A stretch of 34,894 nt of DNA from Nitrospirota bacterium (GTDB lineage: Bacteria > Nitrospirota > Nitrospiria > Nitrospirales > Nitrospiraceae): positions 1 to 34,894 of the forward strand of contig JACAFD010000063.1 of NCBI GenBank assembly GCA_013388555.1. Reading direction: 5' to 3'. Every line of letters starts with the position of its first letter. The first letter of the stretch is position 1. The notes beneath the pieces were generated by a model. The model was not told the origin of the DNA and ran no database searches. It saw only the letters and a program-made list of their open reading frames with translations. Below, in pieces: positions 1 through 7,344 of the stretch. Both the position numbers and the translations under genes were made by a program.

Positions 1-328
<328 letters not shown>

Positions 329-363
329 ATCATCATCTTTGCTCCTGATAGACATGGTCTCAG

Positions 364-436
364 CCCGCGAGAATCGCGGGACATGCGCGAAAGGCGAGAC
401 GAGTCTCGCGAGTCGCGCTAGTCTCGCCCGTCGCGC
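364..436 (+). other. 23S-5S spacer with strong stem-loops (probable rRNA processing stem)
   Basis: The spacer holds two GC-rich hairpins. The first is CCCGCGA (364-370), loop GAA, TCGCGGG (374-380). The second is a longer two-part stem: GCGCGA (385-390) pairs with TCGCGC (431-436), and GGCGAGAC (393-400) pairs with GTCTCGCC (421-428). The 3' arm belongs to an 18-base-period near-duplication: 403-418 and 421-436 agree at 14 of 16 bases. A processing role for RNase III-like cleavage before 5S is inferred from position only. Confidence 0.6.
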
Positions 437-444
437 GGAAGATG

Positions 445-563
<119 letters not shown>

Positions 564-570
564 TATAAAA

Positions 571-605
571 GGCCGGTCAGGTTGCAAAGCCTGGCCGGCT
601 TTTTC
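571..605 (+). terminator. Rho-independent terminator of the rRNA operon
   Basis: A GC-rich stem GCCGGTCAGG / CCTGGCCGGC (572-581 with 590-599, one G-U pair) closes an 8-base loop and is followed by TTTTTCTTTT. It starts about 8 bases after the 5S 3' end, as expected for an rRNA operon terminator. Confidence 0.85.
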
Positions 606-662
606 TTTTATATCCCGGCAGCGTCCATAAGAAAGTCGAAGGGTTTTATCCGGCAACGTCCA
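606..662. repeat. Inverted partial copies of the 5S rRNA 3' end
   Basis: Bases 606-625 are the reverse complement of the 5S 3' end plus flank (551-570) with 19 of 20 positions matching. A second, shorter and more degenerate copy lies at 644-662 (TTTATCCGGCAACGTCCA). In RNA, 606-625 could pair with 551-570 and enclose the terminator hairpin in a larger stem, competing with 5S helix I. It may be a back-up terminator or processing stem, or a relic of an inverted 5S fragment. Confidence 0.7.
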
Positions 663-983
663 CAGCCTGGCTCATCTCCCGTGCTCGCAGAACGTGCACG
701 ACGGGGGCCACCAGGCTGTCCTCGCTTGCGCTACCTCGGATTTCATGGACACCGAGTTAAGACACATGGACAGCAAAAACAGGGACAATTTCCATTTCGG
801 GTGCGGGTGAGTGTTGAGCCCGGCTCAACGATTTGTCGGTCGGCGGCAGGAGCCATCTTGATGAGAGGTGTATGTTCTTCCTTCCGCGTTCGCCTGGACT
901 GATGCGATCGAACTTGCCGAAGAGCACATCAAGCGTCCATCCTCTGCTCCCTCTTGTCTCGACGCACGATTCTCAACATTTCG
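663..983. other. Intergenic stretch without a supported gene
   Basis: I find no credible coding frame here. An imperfect hairpin spans 662-719: ACAGCCTGG (662-670) with CCAGGCTGT (711-719), and CCCGT (678-682) with ACGGG (701-705). A short hairpin GTTGAGC-CCG-GCTCAAC lies at 813-829, without a U-tract. Short frames crossing the region lack ribosome binding sites and recognisable protein features. It could hold a decayed mobile fragment, but no family can be named. Confidence 0.5.
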
Positions 984-1012
984 TTGGCCGGCGGTGGGTC
1001 CCGTTCTATACT
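984..1012 (+). promoter_or_regulatory. Putative sigma-70 promoter for the REC-GGDEF-EAL gene
   Basis: TTGGCC (984-989), a 17-base spacer and TATACT (1007-1012) fit a housekeeping promoter. Initiation near 1019 would leave a leader of about 78 bases before the chosen start at 1097. This is a pattern match only. Confidence 0.5.
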
Positions 1013-1096
1013 CAGCCATAGTCGTGAGCGAGGTTGCCGCTTGCACACTCCTCTTTATGGAGTAAAGGCGCGGCTCCGTGCCAGGCGTGGACGGCG

Positions 1097-2812
1097 ATGG
1101 CAATGAATCTCAATCTCCTGCTACTTGAAGACTCTCCCAATGATGCCGAGCTGATTCTCGACGTACTCCAGGAGGCTGGGTTCTCGGTGGCTTCCCGCCG
1201 CGTCGATTCGCAAGACGAGTACCTTCGCGCACTTGACCAGCCTACGGATTTCATTCTCTCAGATTTCTCCATGCCGCAATTTACAGCGCGCGATGCGCTG
1301 CGACTCATGAAGGAGCGGGGGCTCGATATTCCATTTATTGTCGTGTCGGGCTGTATCGGTGAGGATATGGCGGTCGAATGCATGAAGGCCGGGGCGAGCG
1401 ATTATCTGCTGAAAGACCGACTCGCCCGCCTGGGTCACTCGGTGTCACAGGCGCTCGAACGGAAAAGGTTGATCGAAGAAAAGCACCAGGCTGAGCAACG
1501 GCTGTTTCTGGAAACGTTTCACGATTCGCTCACAGGCCTCCCCAATCGAGCCCTATTTTTGGACCGATTGGATCGGGTCTACCAGCAGAGCAGGCGTCAA
1601 CCCAGCCATCTGTTTGCGTTGCTGTATCTCAATCTCGACGGGTTTCGCGTTGTCCGCGACAGCTTGGGGCCTGCGGCGGCTGATCGCCTGCTGATTGAGG
1701 TGAGTCAACGGATTCTGCGTCGCGTGCGCTCGGCTGACACGGTGGCGAGGATGGAAGGGGATGAATTCGCGTTCCTGCTGGATACCCTGAAAGCGGTCGG
1801 GAATGCGACGCGTGTGGCCGATCGTCTCCGGCAGGAATTCTCTACGCCGTTTACGGTCGAGGGCCGGCAAGTTTGCCTCACGGCCAGCATGGGCCTCACG
1901 TGCAGCAACCAGGAATATGAATGTGGCGAACATCTCTTGCGTGATGCGACGACCGCGATGCATCAGGCGAAAGCCTCCGTTCGGACGAGGTTCGTGATTT
2001 TCGATACGGCCATGCATGAGCAGGCGATGGTCCGTCTGAAGCTGGAAGCCGATCTTCGGCAGGCGCTGGAGCGGCAGGAGTTCCGGCTGGAGTACCAGCC
2101 GATCGTGGCATTGAAGTCCGGCCATGTCACCGGATTTGAGGCGTTGCTCCGCTGGGAGCATCCTGAGTACGGGCTCACCAGGCCGGAAGTGTTTCTGGAG
2201 GTTGCAACGGAATTGGGGTTGATGACCAAGATCGGTGAGTGGAGCCTTCTCGAGGCTGCCAAGCAACTGAAGCTCTGGCAGGCTGAGTTTCCTAAAATTC
2301 GTCCGTTGACCGTGAGCGTAAACTTCTCGCTCAACCACTTGGCGAATGCCGACCTGGCGGTACTTGTCAACGAGGTTCTGCTGACAACCGGCGTGGATCC
2401 ATCGAGCATCAAGATCGAAATCACGGAGTCGGACATCATGCAGAATCCTGAAGCGGTCACCGCGGTGTTGAAACAGATCGAATCGCAGAAGATTCAAGCC
2501 TGCATGGACGATTTCGGCACGGGCTATTCGTCCCTGAGTTATCTTCAGCAGCTGCCGATCACGTTTTTGAAGATCGATCAGTCGTTCATCCGGCGACTGG
2601 GAGCGGACGACGACGCCCTCGCCATCGTGAAAACCATTATTGTCCTCGCGCATCAACTGGGGCGGCAGGTGATTGCCGAAGGAGTGGAAACCACTGAACA
2701 TCTGACGACGCTCCGCTTGCTCGGATGCGAATACGGTCAAGGCTATTTGTTTGCCAAGCCGCTGCCCTACGCGGAAGTGTCTTCTTTCCTTGCCTCAGGC
2801 CGCCACTGGTAA
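1097..2812 (+). CDS. Response regulator with GGDEF and EAL domains (cyclic-di-GMP turnover)
   Basis: A 571-residue cytoplasmic protein. An N-terminal receiver domain (about 4-125) has the acidic pair ED and the phospho-acceptor Asp56 in LSDFS. A GGDEF domain (about 140-305) has signature EGDEF (220-224), preceded at the correct spacing by an RxxD inhibitory-site motif (RSAD). An EAL domain (about 315-565) starts from EALLRW (348-353). It keeps the family residues for metal binding and catalysis: VSVNFS, IEITES, MDDFGTGYS, FLKID (Lys492) and IAEGVET. The phosphodiesterase is therefore probably active, while the cyclase half is altered at the first signature glycine and may be weak or GTP-binding only. 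I place the start at the ATG at 1097, just before the receiver domain; a TTG at 1034 would add 21 unconserved residues. The 1097 start has only a weak ribosome binding site. No sensor kinase is adjacent. Confidence 0.93.
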   Translation: MAMNLNLLLLEDSPNDAELILDVLQEAGFSVASRRVDSQDEYLRALDQPTDFILSDFSMPQFTARDALRLMKERGLDIPFIVVSGCIGEDMAVECMKAGASDYLLKDRLARLGHSVSQALERKRLIEEKHQAEQRLFLETFHDSLTGLPNRALFLDRLDRVYQQSRRQPSHLFALLYLNLDGFRVVRDSLGPAAADRLLIEVSQRILRRVRSADTVARMEGDEFAFLLDTLKAVGNATRVADRLRQEFSTPFTVEGRQVCLTASMGLTCSNQEYECGEHLLRDATTAMHQAKASVRTRFVIFDTAMHEQAMVRLKLEADLRQALERQEFRLEYQPIVALKSGHVTGFEALLRWEHPEYGLTRPEVFLEVATELGLMTKIGEWSLLEAAKQLKLWQAEFPKIRPLTVSVNFSLNHLANADLAVLVNEVLLTTGVDPSSIKIEITESDIMQNPEAVTAVLKQIESQKIQACMDDFGTGYSSLSYLQQLPITFLKIDQSFIRRLGADDDALAIVKTIIVLAHQLGRQVIAEGVETTEHLTTLRLLGCEYGQGYLFAKPLPYAEVSSFLASGRHW

Positions 2813-2936
2813 CGCCTTCCTCCCACGATGGATTCGCAGAAGGGTATTGAATGTAGCCCTACGCCATTCCTTGATGCCCATGGCATACACGACAGGGGGA
2901 AACTGGAATCAGGGGGAATGTGAGCATGTGAGAGGA

Positions 2937-3368
2937 TTACGCGGCGACTTTGGTGAGAAGTTTTTTGACTTCGACGTGGGCAAAGATGACGTCAGGTTCC
3001 CGCTGGAGGGCTTCGTAGTAACTGCGTTCGAAACCGTCTCCTTCCTCTGAAGGGCGGATAAGGGCTCGGGCTTCGATCAGAAAGTGCTCCATCTCGACAT
3101 GCAATAGTTCGGACTCGTCATCTAGGAGTTCATCGATACGGATGACCAGCTGCGAGAGTGGGTGAAGCCAGGTAAACCAGGGATCGTTCAATACCAATTG
3201 CAGCAGTTGGCTGGTTGACGCGACTCTGCCATGGATGCGTTCATACGTCACTTGTTCCGCAAGAATAAGGGCCTTGTGAAGGCTCAAGAGGCCGCCTCGC
3301 ATGTCGAGGAGCCTTTTACGGAGAGGGCAGGATTCCCTGGATGAGGTCTTTTGCGACACAGGTGACAT
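2937..3368 (-). CDS. Conserved protein of unknown function, paralogue 1
   Basis: A 143-residue, probably cytoplasmic protein; I do not recognise the family. It aligns almost without gaps with the product of 3604-4038. Shared blocks are YERIHGRVAS (42-51), LNDPWFTWL (60-68) and EGDGFER-YYEAL (109-121) followed by PDV and AH. It appears all-helical with acidic patches, and has no signal peptide, membrane segment or metal-binding Cys cluster. There is no Shine-Dalgarno before the ATG at 3368. Instead an extended -10 element, TGC-TAAAAT, ends 6 bases upstream, suggesting a leaderless message. It converges with the GGDEF-EAL gene across a 124-base gap. The tandem arrangement indicates gene duplication; any role beyond that is unknown. 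Confidence 0.8.
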   Translation of the reverse strand: MSPVSQKTSSRESCPLRKRLLDMRGGLLSLHKALILAEQVTYERIHGRVASTSQLLQLVLNDPWFTWLHPLSQLVIRIDELLDDESELLHVEMEHFLIEARALIRPSEEGDGFERSYYEALQREPDVIFAHVEVKKLLTKVAA

Positions 3369-3374
3369 AAATTA

Positions 3375-3383
3375 ATTTTAGCA
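3375..3383 (-). promoter_or_regulatory. Extended -10 element directly before paralogue 1
   Basis: On the minus strand TGC-TAAAAT ends 6 bases before the ATG. There is no good -35 match at the usual distance, but the TGn extension can compensate. Initiation would fall at or next to the start codon. The arrangement mirrors that of paralogue 2. Confidence 0.45.
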
Positions 3384-3476
3384 GGTTATTGAAAAAATGG
3401 TGCCCTGGAGGCTCGATCATGAGGTTAACATCAGCCAATGTTTGAATATCGGCATATTCTGCCGCGCACTGTAGCC

Positions 3477-3586
3477 GGCTGGTTGCCTTGATGCGGTTGG
3501 TCTATCTGGTTGATCTGGTCTGTCTCGTGTGTTTGGTTGAGCCGGATAGACGAGAGAAATCAGTACACCTCTAACGGTCTTCTGAT
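3477..3586. repeat. 9-base-period intergenic repeat, element A
   Basis: From 3477 to 3539 the plus strand reads as seven consecutive 9-mers approximating RTCTGGTTG, for example ATCTGGTTG (3504-3512), ATCTGGTCT (3513-3521) and GTTTGGTTG (3531-3539). The core at 3516-3540 recurs, inverted, at 4105-4129 with one substitution and one indel. A separate block TAACGGTCTTCTGAT (3572-3586) recurs in direct orientation at 4132-4146. The elements flank paralogue 2. Their function is unknown. Confidence 0.6.
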
Positions 3587-3603
3587 CCTCGCGCAGAATC
3601 GAT

Positions 3604-4038
3604 TTACGCGGCATCCGTCTGCAGGGCGCGCGTGACGTGAAAGTGGGCGAGCACCACATCGGGAGCTCGATTGAGAGCCTCGTAGTAGGCACGCTCGAAC
3701 CCGTCGCCTTCAATCGACGGGCGGGTCAAGTTGCGTACCTCGGCGACAAGATGTTCCATGTTGTCATGAGTGATGTCGAATGCATTGTCTTCCAGGAGAA
3801 GCTCGATCCGGAGCAGCAGATCCAGTACAGGGCGGAGCCATGTGAACCAGGGATCGTTGAGCAGCAACTGAATGAGTTCGTCACTCGAGGCTACGCGGCC
3901 GTGGATGCGCTCGTAGGTTGCTTGCTCCGCCACAATCAACGCGCTATAGAGGGCGGTGAGTCTCTGGTGGACTTCCAGCAGGGTGCGGCGTGGAGGATCG
4001 GCTTGGGCAGATTGAGTGAATGGTGAGAATGAAGCCAT
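3604..4038 (-). CDS. Conserved protein of unknown function, paralogue 2
   Basis: A 144-residue relative of the neighbouring gene product, sharing YERIHGRVAS, NDPWFTWLRP and EGDGFERAYYEAL at equivalent positions. The N-terminal 20 residues and the middle (about 70-95) diverge most, so the pair is not a recent duplicate. No known motif, signal peptide or membrane segment is visible. The start at 4038 is supported by the promoter: TTGACC, a 16-base spacer, then TACACT ending 6 bases before the ATG, with no Shine-Dalgarno. The gene is flanked on both sides by copies of the 9-base-period repeat element. Each paralogue seems to have its own promoter. No function can be assigned. Confidence 0.8.
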   Translation of the reverse strand: MASFSPFTQSAQADPPRRTLLEVHQRLTALYSALIVAEQATYERIHGRVASSDELIQLLLNDPWFTWLRPVLDLLLRIELLLEDNAFDITHDNMEHLVAEVRNLTRPSIEGDGFERAYYEALNRAPDVVLAHFHVTRALQTDAA

Positions 4039-4044
4039 GGAGTA

Positions 4045-4072
4045 AGTGTAGCAGGGCTATAGGCCCGGTCAA
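4045..4072 (-). promoter_or_regulatory. Promoter of paralogue 2 (leaderless arrangement)
   Basis: On the minus strand TTGACC (4072-4067), a 16-base spacer ending in TGC, and TACACT (4050-4045) are followed by only 6 bases before the ATG. The predicted transcription start coincides with the A of the start codon. Confidence 0.6.
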
Positions 4073-4147
4073 TCTGGTTGTGTTTGGTTAATTTGCTTGT
4101 TTTGTTCAACCAACACACGAGACAAACCAAATAACAGTCTTCTGTTA
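4072..4147. repeat. 9-base-period intergenic repeat, element B, with terminal hairpin
   Basis: The element begins with 9-mers of the ATCTGGTTG type (4072-4108), then switches to the complementary sense (4105-4129), so TTTGGTT (4083-4089) can pair with AACCAAA (4125-4131). It ends with a perfect hairpin TAACAG-TCTT-CTGTTA (4132-4147) that overlaps the stop codon of the NlpC/P60-like gene. On the minus strand that hairpin is followed by TTTGGTTTG and may act as a weak terminator. Confidence 0.55.
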
Positions 4148-4822
4148 GTTCCCGACCCGCGTGGCGAAGCGCGCAAACAGTTCTCCCGTGAGATAGCCGG
4201 TATTGGATGGATCGGCGACATCTTTTCTACGAAGGTAGTCGTTGAGGATTCTACCGTCTGAGGTCTTGTGGACGTGGGGTAGGCTGAGATTCATGTGGTA
4301 GCGTTCGATGGCGCCTGCCACGCGACTGATGAAGACGATCGTGCCATTCGGCTCCTGCCGCTCGACGATCCCGACATGAGTCAGGGGGTCGTTCACCTTA
4401 CCGTCCCGGTTGAAGTCCCATGTGTTGTTGAAGAAGACGAGATCTCCCGGGTGGGCAACCGGCCCTTGGTGGAACGTGCCCTGCTGCTGGATATGGGCAT
4501 GGATGATTCGAACGCCGTTGGCGTCCGAATCGTCCGGTTCACCGTCGTAGAGATCGATCCCGTGCGCGAGAAACACGGCGCGGGTCACTCCGGCACAGTC
4601 ATAGGCGATGCGTCGCCCGTTGCTCGTAATCGTTTTCGCGCCGACGAGCTTGACCGCCGTCTGTACTATGGCGCTCCGGCTCGGTCTGTGCTGGAGGGGT
4701 CCACAACAAGTGCCTGTCTCCGATGCCAATGGGCGAAATCGTTCCACCGGTGGTGTGGCGCAGCCCACGAGCGTTACCATTGCGATCGTAGATGTGATGA
4801 AGAGAAATCGCATCGATTTCAC
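4145..4822 (-). CDS. NlpC/P60-like cysteine peptidase lipoprotein
   Basis: A 225-residue predicted lipoprotein. A basic start and hydrophobic stretch end in the lipobox LVGC (Cys21). The catalytic domain shows YDCAG with the presumed nucleophile Cys76, the HPGDLVFF strand (124-131) and the catalytic His149 in LTHVGIV. NlpC/P60-type enzymes usually hydrolyse peptide bonds in peptidoglycan stems; the substrate here is unknown. Directly before the catalytic His is DFNRDGKVND (136-145), which resembles an EF-hand/dockerin calcium loop. The start overlaps the stop of the upstream ATPase gene by 4 bases (ATGA), so translation is probably coupled. This is the last gene of the operon. Membrane anchoring implies action in the periplasm. 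Confidence 0.85.
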   Translation of the reverse strand: MKSMRFLFITSTIAMVTLVGCATPPVERFRPLASETGTCCGPLQHRPSRSAIVQTAVKLVGAKTITSNGRRIAYDCAGVTRAVFLAHGIDLYDGEPDDSDANGVRIIHAHIQQQGTFHQGPVAHPGDLVFFNNTWDFNRDGKVNDPLTHVGIVERQEPNGTIVFISRVAGAIERYHMNLSLPHVHKTSDGRILNDYLRRKDVADPSNTGYLTGELFARFATRVGN

Positions 4823-6381
4823 CGTACGTTGACAAACCGGCCTTGGGCCGTCTCCCGGAGCTGATCGATGTCCTCACTCCGGGTGACGGAGAGCGGCACA
4901 GTGTTGGTCAATTCTTCAATCAATAGATCGGTTGTGAGCGGTGTTTTTTGATGGAGCGCACGATAGAGGCCTGCGACCACAGCCTGTTCGATTTCCGATC
5001 CGCTGAAGCCGTCGCTGGCGCTGACGACCTTGAGTAGATCGAACTGTTTCACGTCCTGCTTCCGAAGACCCAGGTGAATCTTCCAGATGGATTCCCGTTC
5101 CCTGTCGTCCGGAAGATCTACGAAGAATATTTCATCGAATCGCCCTTTGCGAAGGAGTTCGGGAGGGAGTAAGGAGAGGTTGTTGGCGGTCGCCACGACG
5201 AAGACTTCTTGTTTTTTCTCCTGAAGCCACGTGAGAAATGCGCCAAACAGCCGGCGGCTCAACCCTGCATCTGCCTCGCCGTTCCCGCCCCCTGCGGCCA
5301 TTGCCTTTTCGATCTCATCGATCCAGAGAACGATGGGGGACAGTGATTCCGCTGTCTCAATCGCCTTGCGGAAATTTTTCTCCGACTCTCCGACGAACTT
5401 ATCGAACAACCGACCCGCATCGAGCTTGAGGAGTGGCAGTTGCCATTCCCGCGCAATGGCCTTCGCGGCCAGCGATTTCCCGCAGCCCGGCACGCCCACC
5501 AGCATGATGCCTCTGGGAGGCGTGAGATTGAGTGCCTTGGCCTCTGCCGTAAACCCCACTTTCGCCCGTTCCAGCCAGGATTTCAGGTTGACGAATCCAC
5601 CCAACTCGAACCGGTTGTCTTCGAGTGGGTAGTATTCGAGCAGGCCTCCGTCTTTAATGGCCTGCACCTTGCGCGTGAGAATCTTCTGTACGTCATCGGC
5701 GGAGAGTGTGCCGTCCTCAACGACGCATTGCGTAATGATCTGCCGGGCCTGATGGAGGGTCATCCCCTGCAAGGCGCGTAGGATAGCGTCACGCTCGTTG
5801 GCCACAGGATGCTGGTCCGCCGCTCTTGAATCGATGATGGAGCTGAGGATGCTTTGCACGACGGTGGTCGAGCGTGGACGACGGGGCGAGATCCTAGGAG
5901 CGAGCGATTGCAGGACGCCCTGGAGCATGGATTGGAGTTCATCACGACCCGGCAGTCGCAGGTCGAACCGGACGGCGATCTGTTCGATATCGAGCGGCAG
6001 GGCAATGGGATGGCCGGTGAGTACGCAGGTGGAACGCGAGCGCCCGTAGACTGTCGCGACTTCCCGAAGTTGACGGGCGGCGGCTGGATCTTGTAGGTGC
6101 AGCGCGAGGTCTTTGAGCCAGAAGACCGCCTCGATTGTCAGACCCTGCAGATGTTGGAGGGCAGCCAGAGGAGAGGCTGTCATTTTGCTTAGTGTGGGTG
6201 TGTCGTCGCTTCGGGTCAGCCCTCTGGTGACGGACCATTCGAACAGCGGCATACGTTCCTGTGCGGCAACCGATTGCAGCAATGCCAGTACTCGCTCCTC
6301 TTCCACCGTTTCGATGACGATCAGTGGGTGGCAAGAACGAATGAGAGTGCGGAGATCATGGACGCTGGTTGCCAGAGCCAT
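4819..6381 (-). CDS. AAA+ ATPase, Ycf46-like
   Basis: A 520-residue cytoplasmic protein. The N-terminal half (1-240) opens with a segment typical of the Ycf46 family ([19 protein letters not shown], 13-31) and contains a degenerate P-loop-like fold. The C-terminal AAA+ module (about 255-500) has Walker A GVPGCGKS (296-303), Walker B VLWIDE (351-356), sensor-1 Asn near 400 and arginine-finger candidates in LRKGRFDE (410-417). Ycf46-type proteins occur in cyanobacteria, plastids and other bacteria, but their substrate is poorly known. The gene overlaps the downstream NlpC/P60-like gene by 4 bases and lies 63 bases from the SUMF1 gene. No Shine-Dalgarno precedes 6381; an extended -10 (TGC-TAGCAT) ends 9 bases upstream, so an internal, near-leaderless promoter is likely. 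Confidence 0.88.
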   Translation of the reverse strand: MALATSVHDLRTLIRSCHPLIVIETVEEERVLALLQSVAAQERMPLFEWSVTRGLTRSDDTPTLSKMTASPLAALQHLQGLTIEAVFWLKDLALHLQDPAAARQLREVATVYGRSRSTCVLTGHPIALPLDIEQIAVRFDLRLPGRDELQSMLQGVLQSLAPRISPRRPRSTTVVQSILSSIIDSRAADQHPVANERDAILRALQGMTLHQARQIITQCVVEDGTLSADDVQKILTRKVQAIKDGGLLEYYPLEDNRFELGGFVNLKSWLERAKVGFTAEAKALNLTPPRGIMLVGVPGCGKSLAAKAIAREWQLPLLKLDAGRLFDKFVGESEKNFRKAIETAESLSPIVLWIDEIEKAMAAGGGNGEADAGLSRRLFGAFLTWLQEKKQEVFVVATANNLSLLPPELLRKGRFDEIFFVDLPDDRERESIWKIHLGLRKQDVKQFDLLKVVSASDGFSGSEIEQAVVAGLYRALHQKTPLTTDLLIEELTNTVPLSVTRSEDIDQLRETAQGRFVNVR

Positions 6382-6390
6382 AGGAGGAAA

Positions 6391-6419
6391 ATGCTAGCAC
6401 GAGGCTTGCTCCCCACCAA
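6391..6419 (-). promoter_or_regulatory. Internal promoter before the AAA+ ATPase gene
   Basis: On the minus strand TTGGTG (6419-6414), a 17-base spacer ending in TGC, and TAGCAT (6396-6391) lie 9 bases before the ATG. Initiation would leave a leader of only 2-3 bases. Confidence 0.5.
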
Positions 6420-6444
6420 GGAAAGGGAGCTTTATTGCGACAGG

Positions 6445-7344
6445 CTATGGACCAGGAGATGTCGAGGATTTGGCGCAGCGGAATCCGATTGTGGCTGAAC
6501 GCTGATCCGGTGCTGAGCCGCCTCGAGTAGCAGTTCTGAGCATAACCTGATGGCTTTTCCACGAGCCGCCGCGAACGCTCTTGTAGCGTCCGGTTGTCGG
6601 TCCCGAAGGATTCCGTTCCGGCATGGAGGCGTAATAGTCGGATCCGAACCAGTCCTCTACCCATTCGGCGGCGTTCCCCGCCATATGGTGAAGGCCATAG
6701 GGGCTCTTACCTGCGTCATGCGAATCCACTGCCGCGAGAATCGGGATTTCATGGACGTGGTATTGTCCGAACATGGCGAGTGTGGGGTTGGGCGCGGTGT
6801 TACCCCAGGGGAATAGGCTGCCTTCTGTCCCCCGGGCTGCCTTCTCCCATTCAGCTTCCGTCGGCAGCCTTGTGCGCTTTGCCATACAGAGATTCTTCGC
6901 TTCTTCCCATGTGACATAGAGTGCAGGCCAGCGGGCCAGGGTCTTGTCCGTGATGGAATGGATGGTAATGACGTGCCAGATCAGTTTTTGCAGCTCGTCC
7001 GGTGGATAGAGCTTCCCCTGTTGTAAGAAAGCGAGGTACTCCCCGAGGCTCACTTCGTCCCGATCCATCTCGTAGCTGTCCAGCCAGATTCGATGTTGGG
7101 GGAGTTCCGTATCGTCGAACGGCGCCCAGTTTCCATGGGGGTCGTCAGCCACTCGCTTGCTGCCGAGTAAGAAAACGCCGGCTGGGATGGTGATCATCGC
7201 TGACGGTTGGGCCAACTCTGCAATCTCGGTCAAATGACGGGCCAGTTCAAGCGAGGGCTTCGATCCAGCCTCTGCCTCGGGGACGCTTCCCATGATGATG
7301 AGGAAAGAGAGGGCGATTGCGGGCCAGGCGTGATAACGCTGCAT
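6445..7344 (-). CDS. Exported SUMF1/formylglycine-generating-enzyme-like domain protein
   Basis: A 299-residue protein with a signal peptide (about 1-26, ending AEA). The rest is a SUMF1/FGE-sulfatase fold: IPAGVFLLGS (53-62), RLPTEAEWEKAARG (159-172), FPWGN (178-182), MAGNAAEWVEDWF (221-233), VRGGSW (257-262) and IGFRCA (286-291). True formylglycine-generating enzymes carry two active-site cysteines after the RGGSW strand. Here the segment after RGGSW (263-275) has none, so sulfatase activation is unlikely and a binding or structural role is more plausible. The start codon overlaps the stop of the upstream lipoprotein gene by one base (TGATG), indicating an operon. The partner molecule is unknown. 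Confidence 0.88.
   Translation of the reverse strand: MQRYHAWPAIALSFLIIMGSVPEAEAGSKPSLELARHLTEIAELAQPSAMITIPAGVFLLGSKRVADDPHGNWAPFDDTELPQHRIWLDSYEMDRDEVSLGEYLAFLQQGKLYPPDELQKLIWHVITIHSITDKTLARWPALYVTWEEAKNLCMAKRTRLPTEAEWEKAARGTEGSLFPWGNTAPNPTLAMFGQYHVHEIPILAAVDSHDAGKSPYGLHHMAGNAAEWVEDWFGSDYYASMPERNPSGPTTGRYKSVRGGSWKSHQVMLRTATRGGSAPDQRSATIGFRCAKSSTSPGP

Noticed and set aside
662-829. Insertion-sequence or REP-type relic
   Set aside because: Hairpins exist, but there is no transposase fragment, target duplication or second copy in the window to support a mobile element.
1553-2740. 395-residue open frame on the minus strand
   Set aside because: It lies wholly antisense to the well-supported GGDEF-EAL gene, and its composition (Arg, His and Gln rich, no motif) is typical of a shadow frame.
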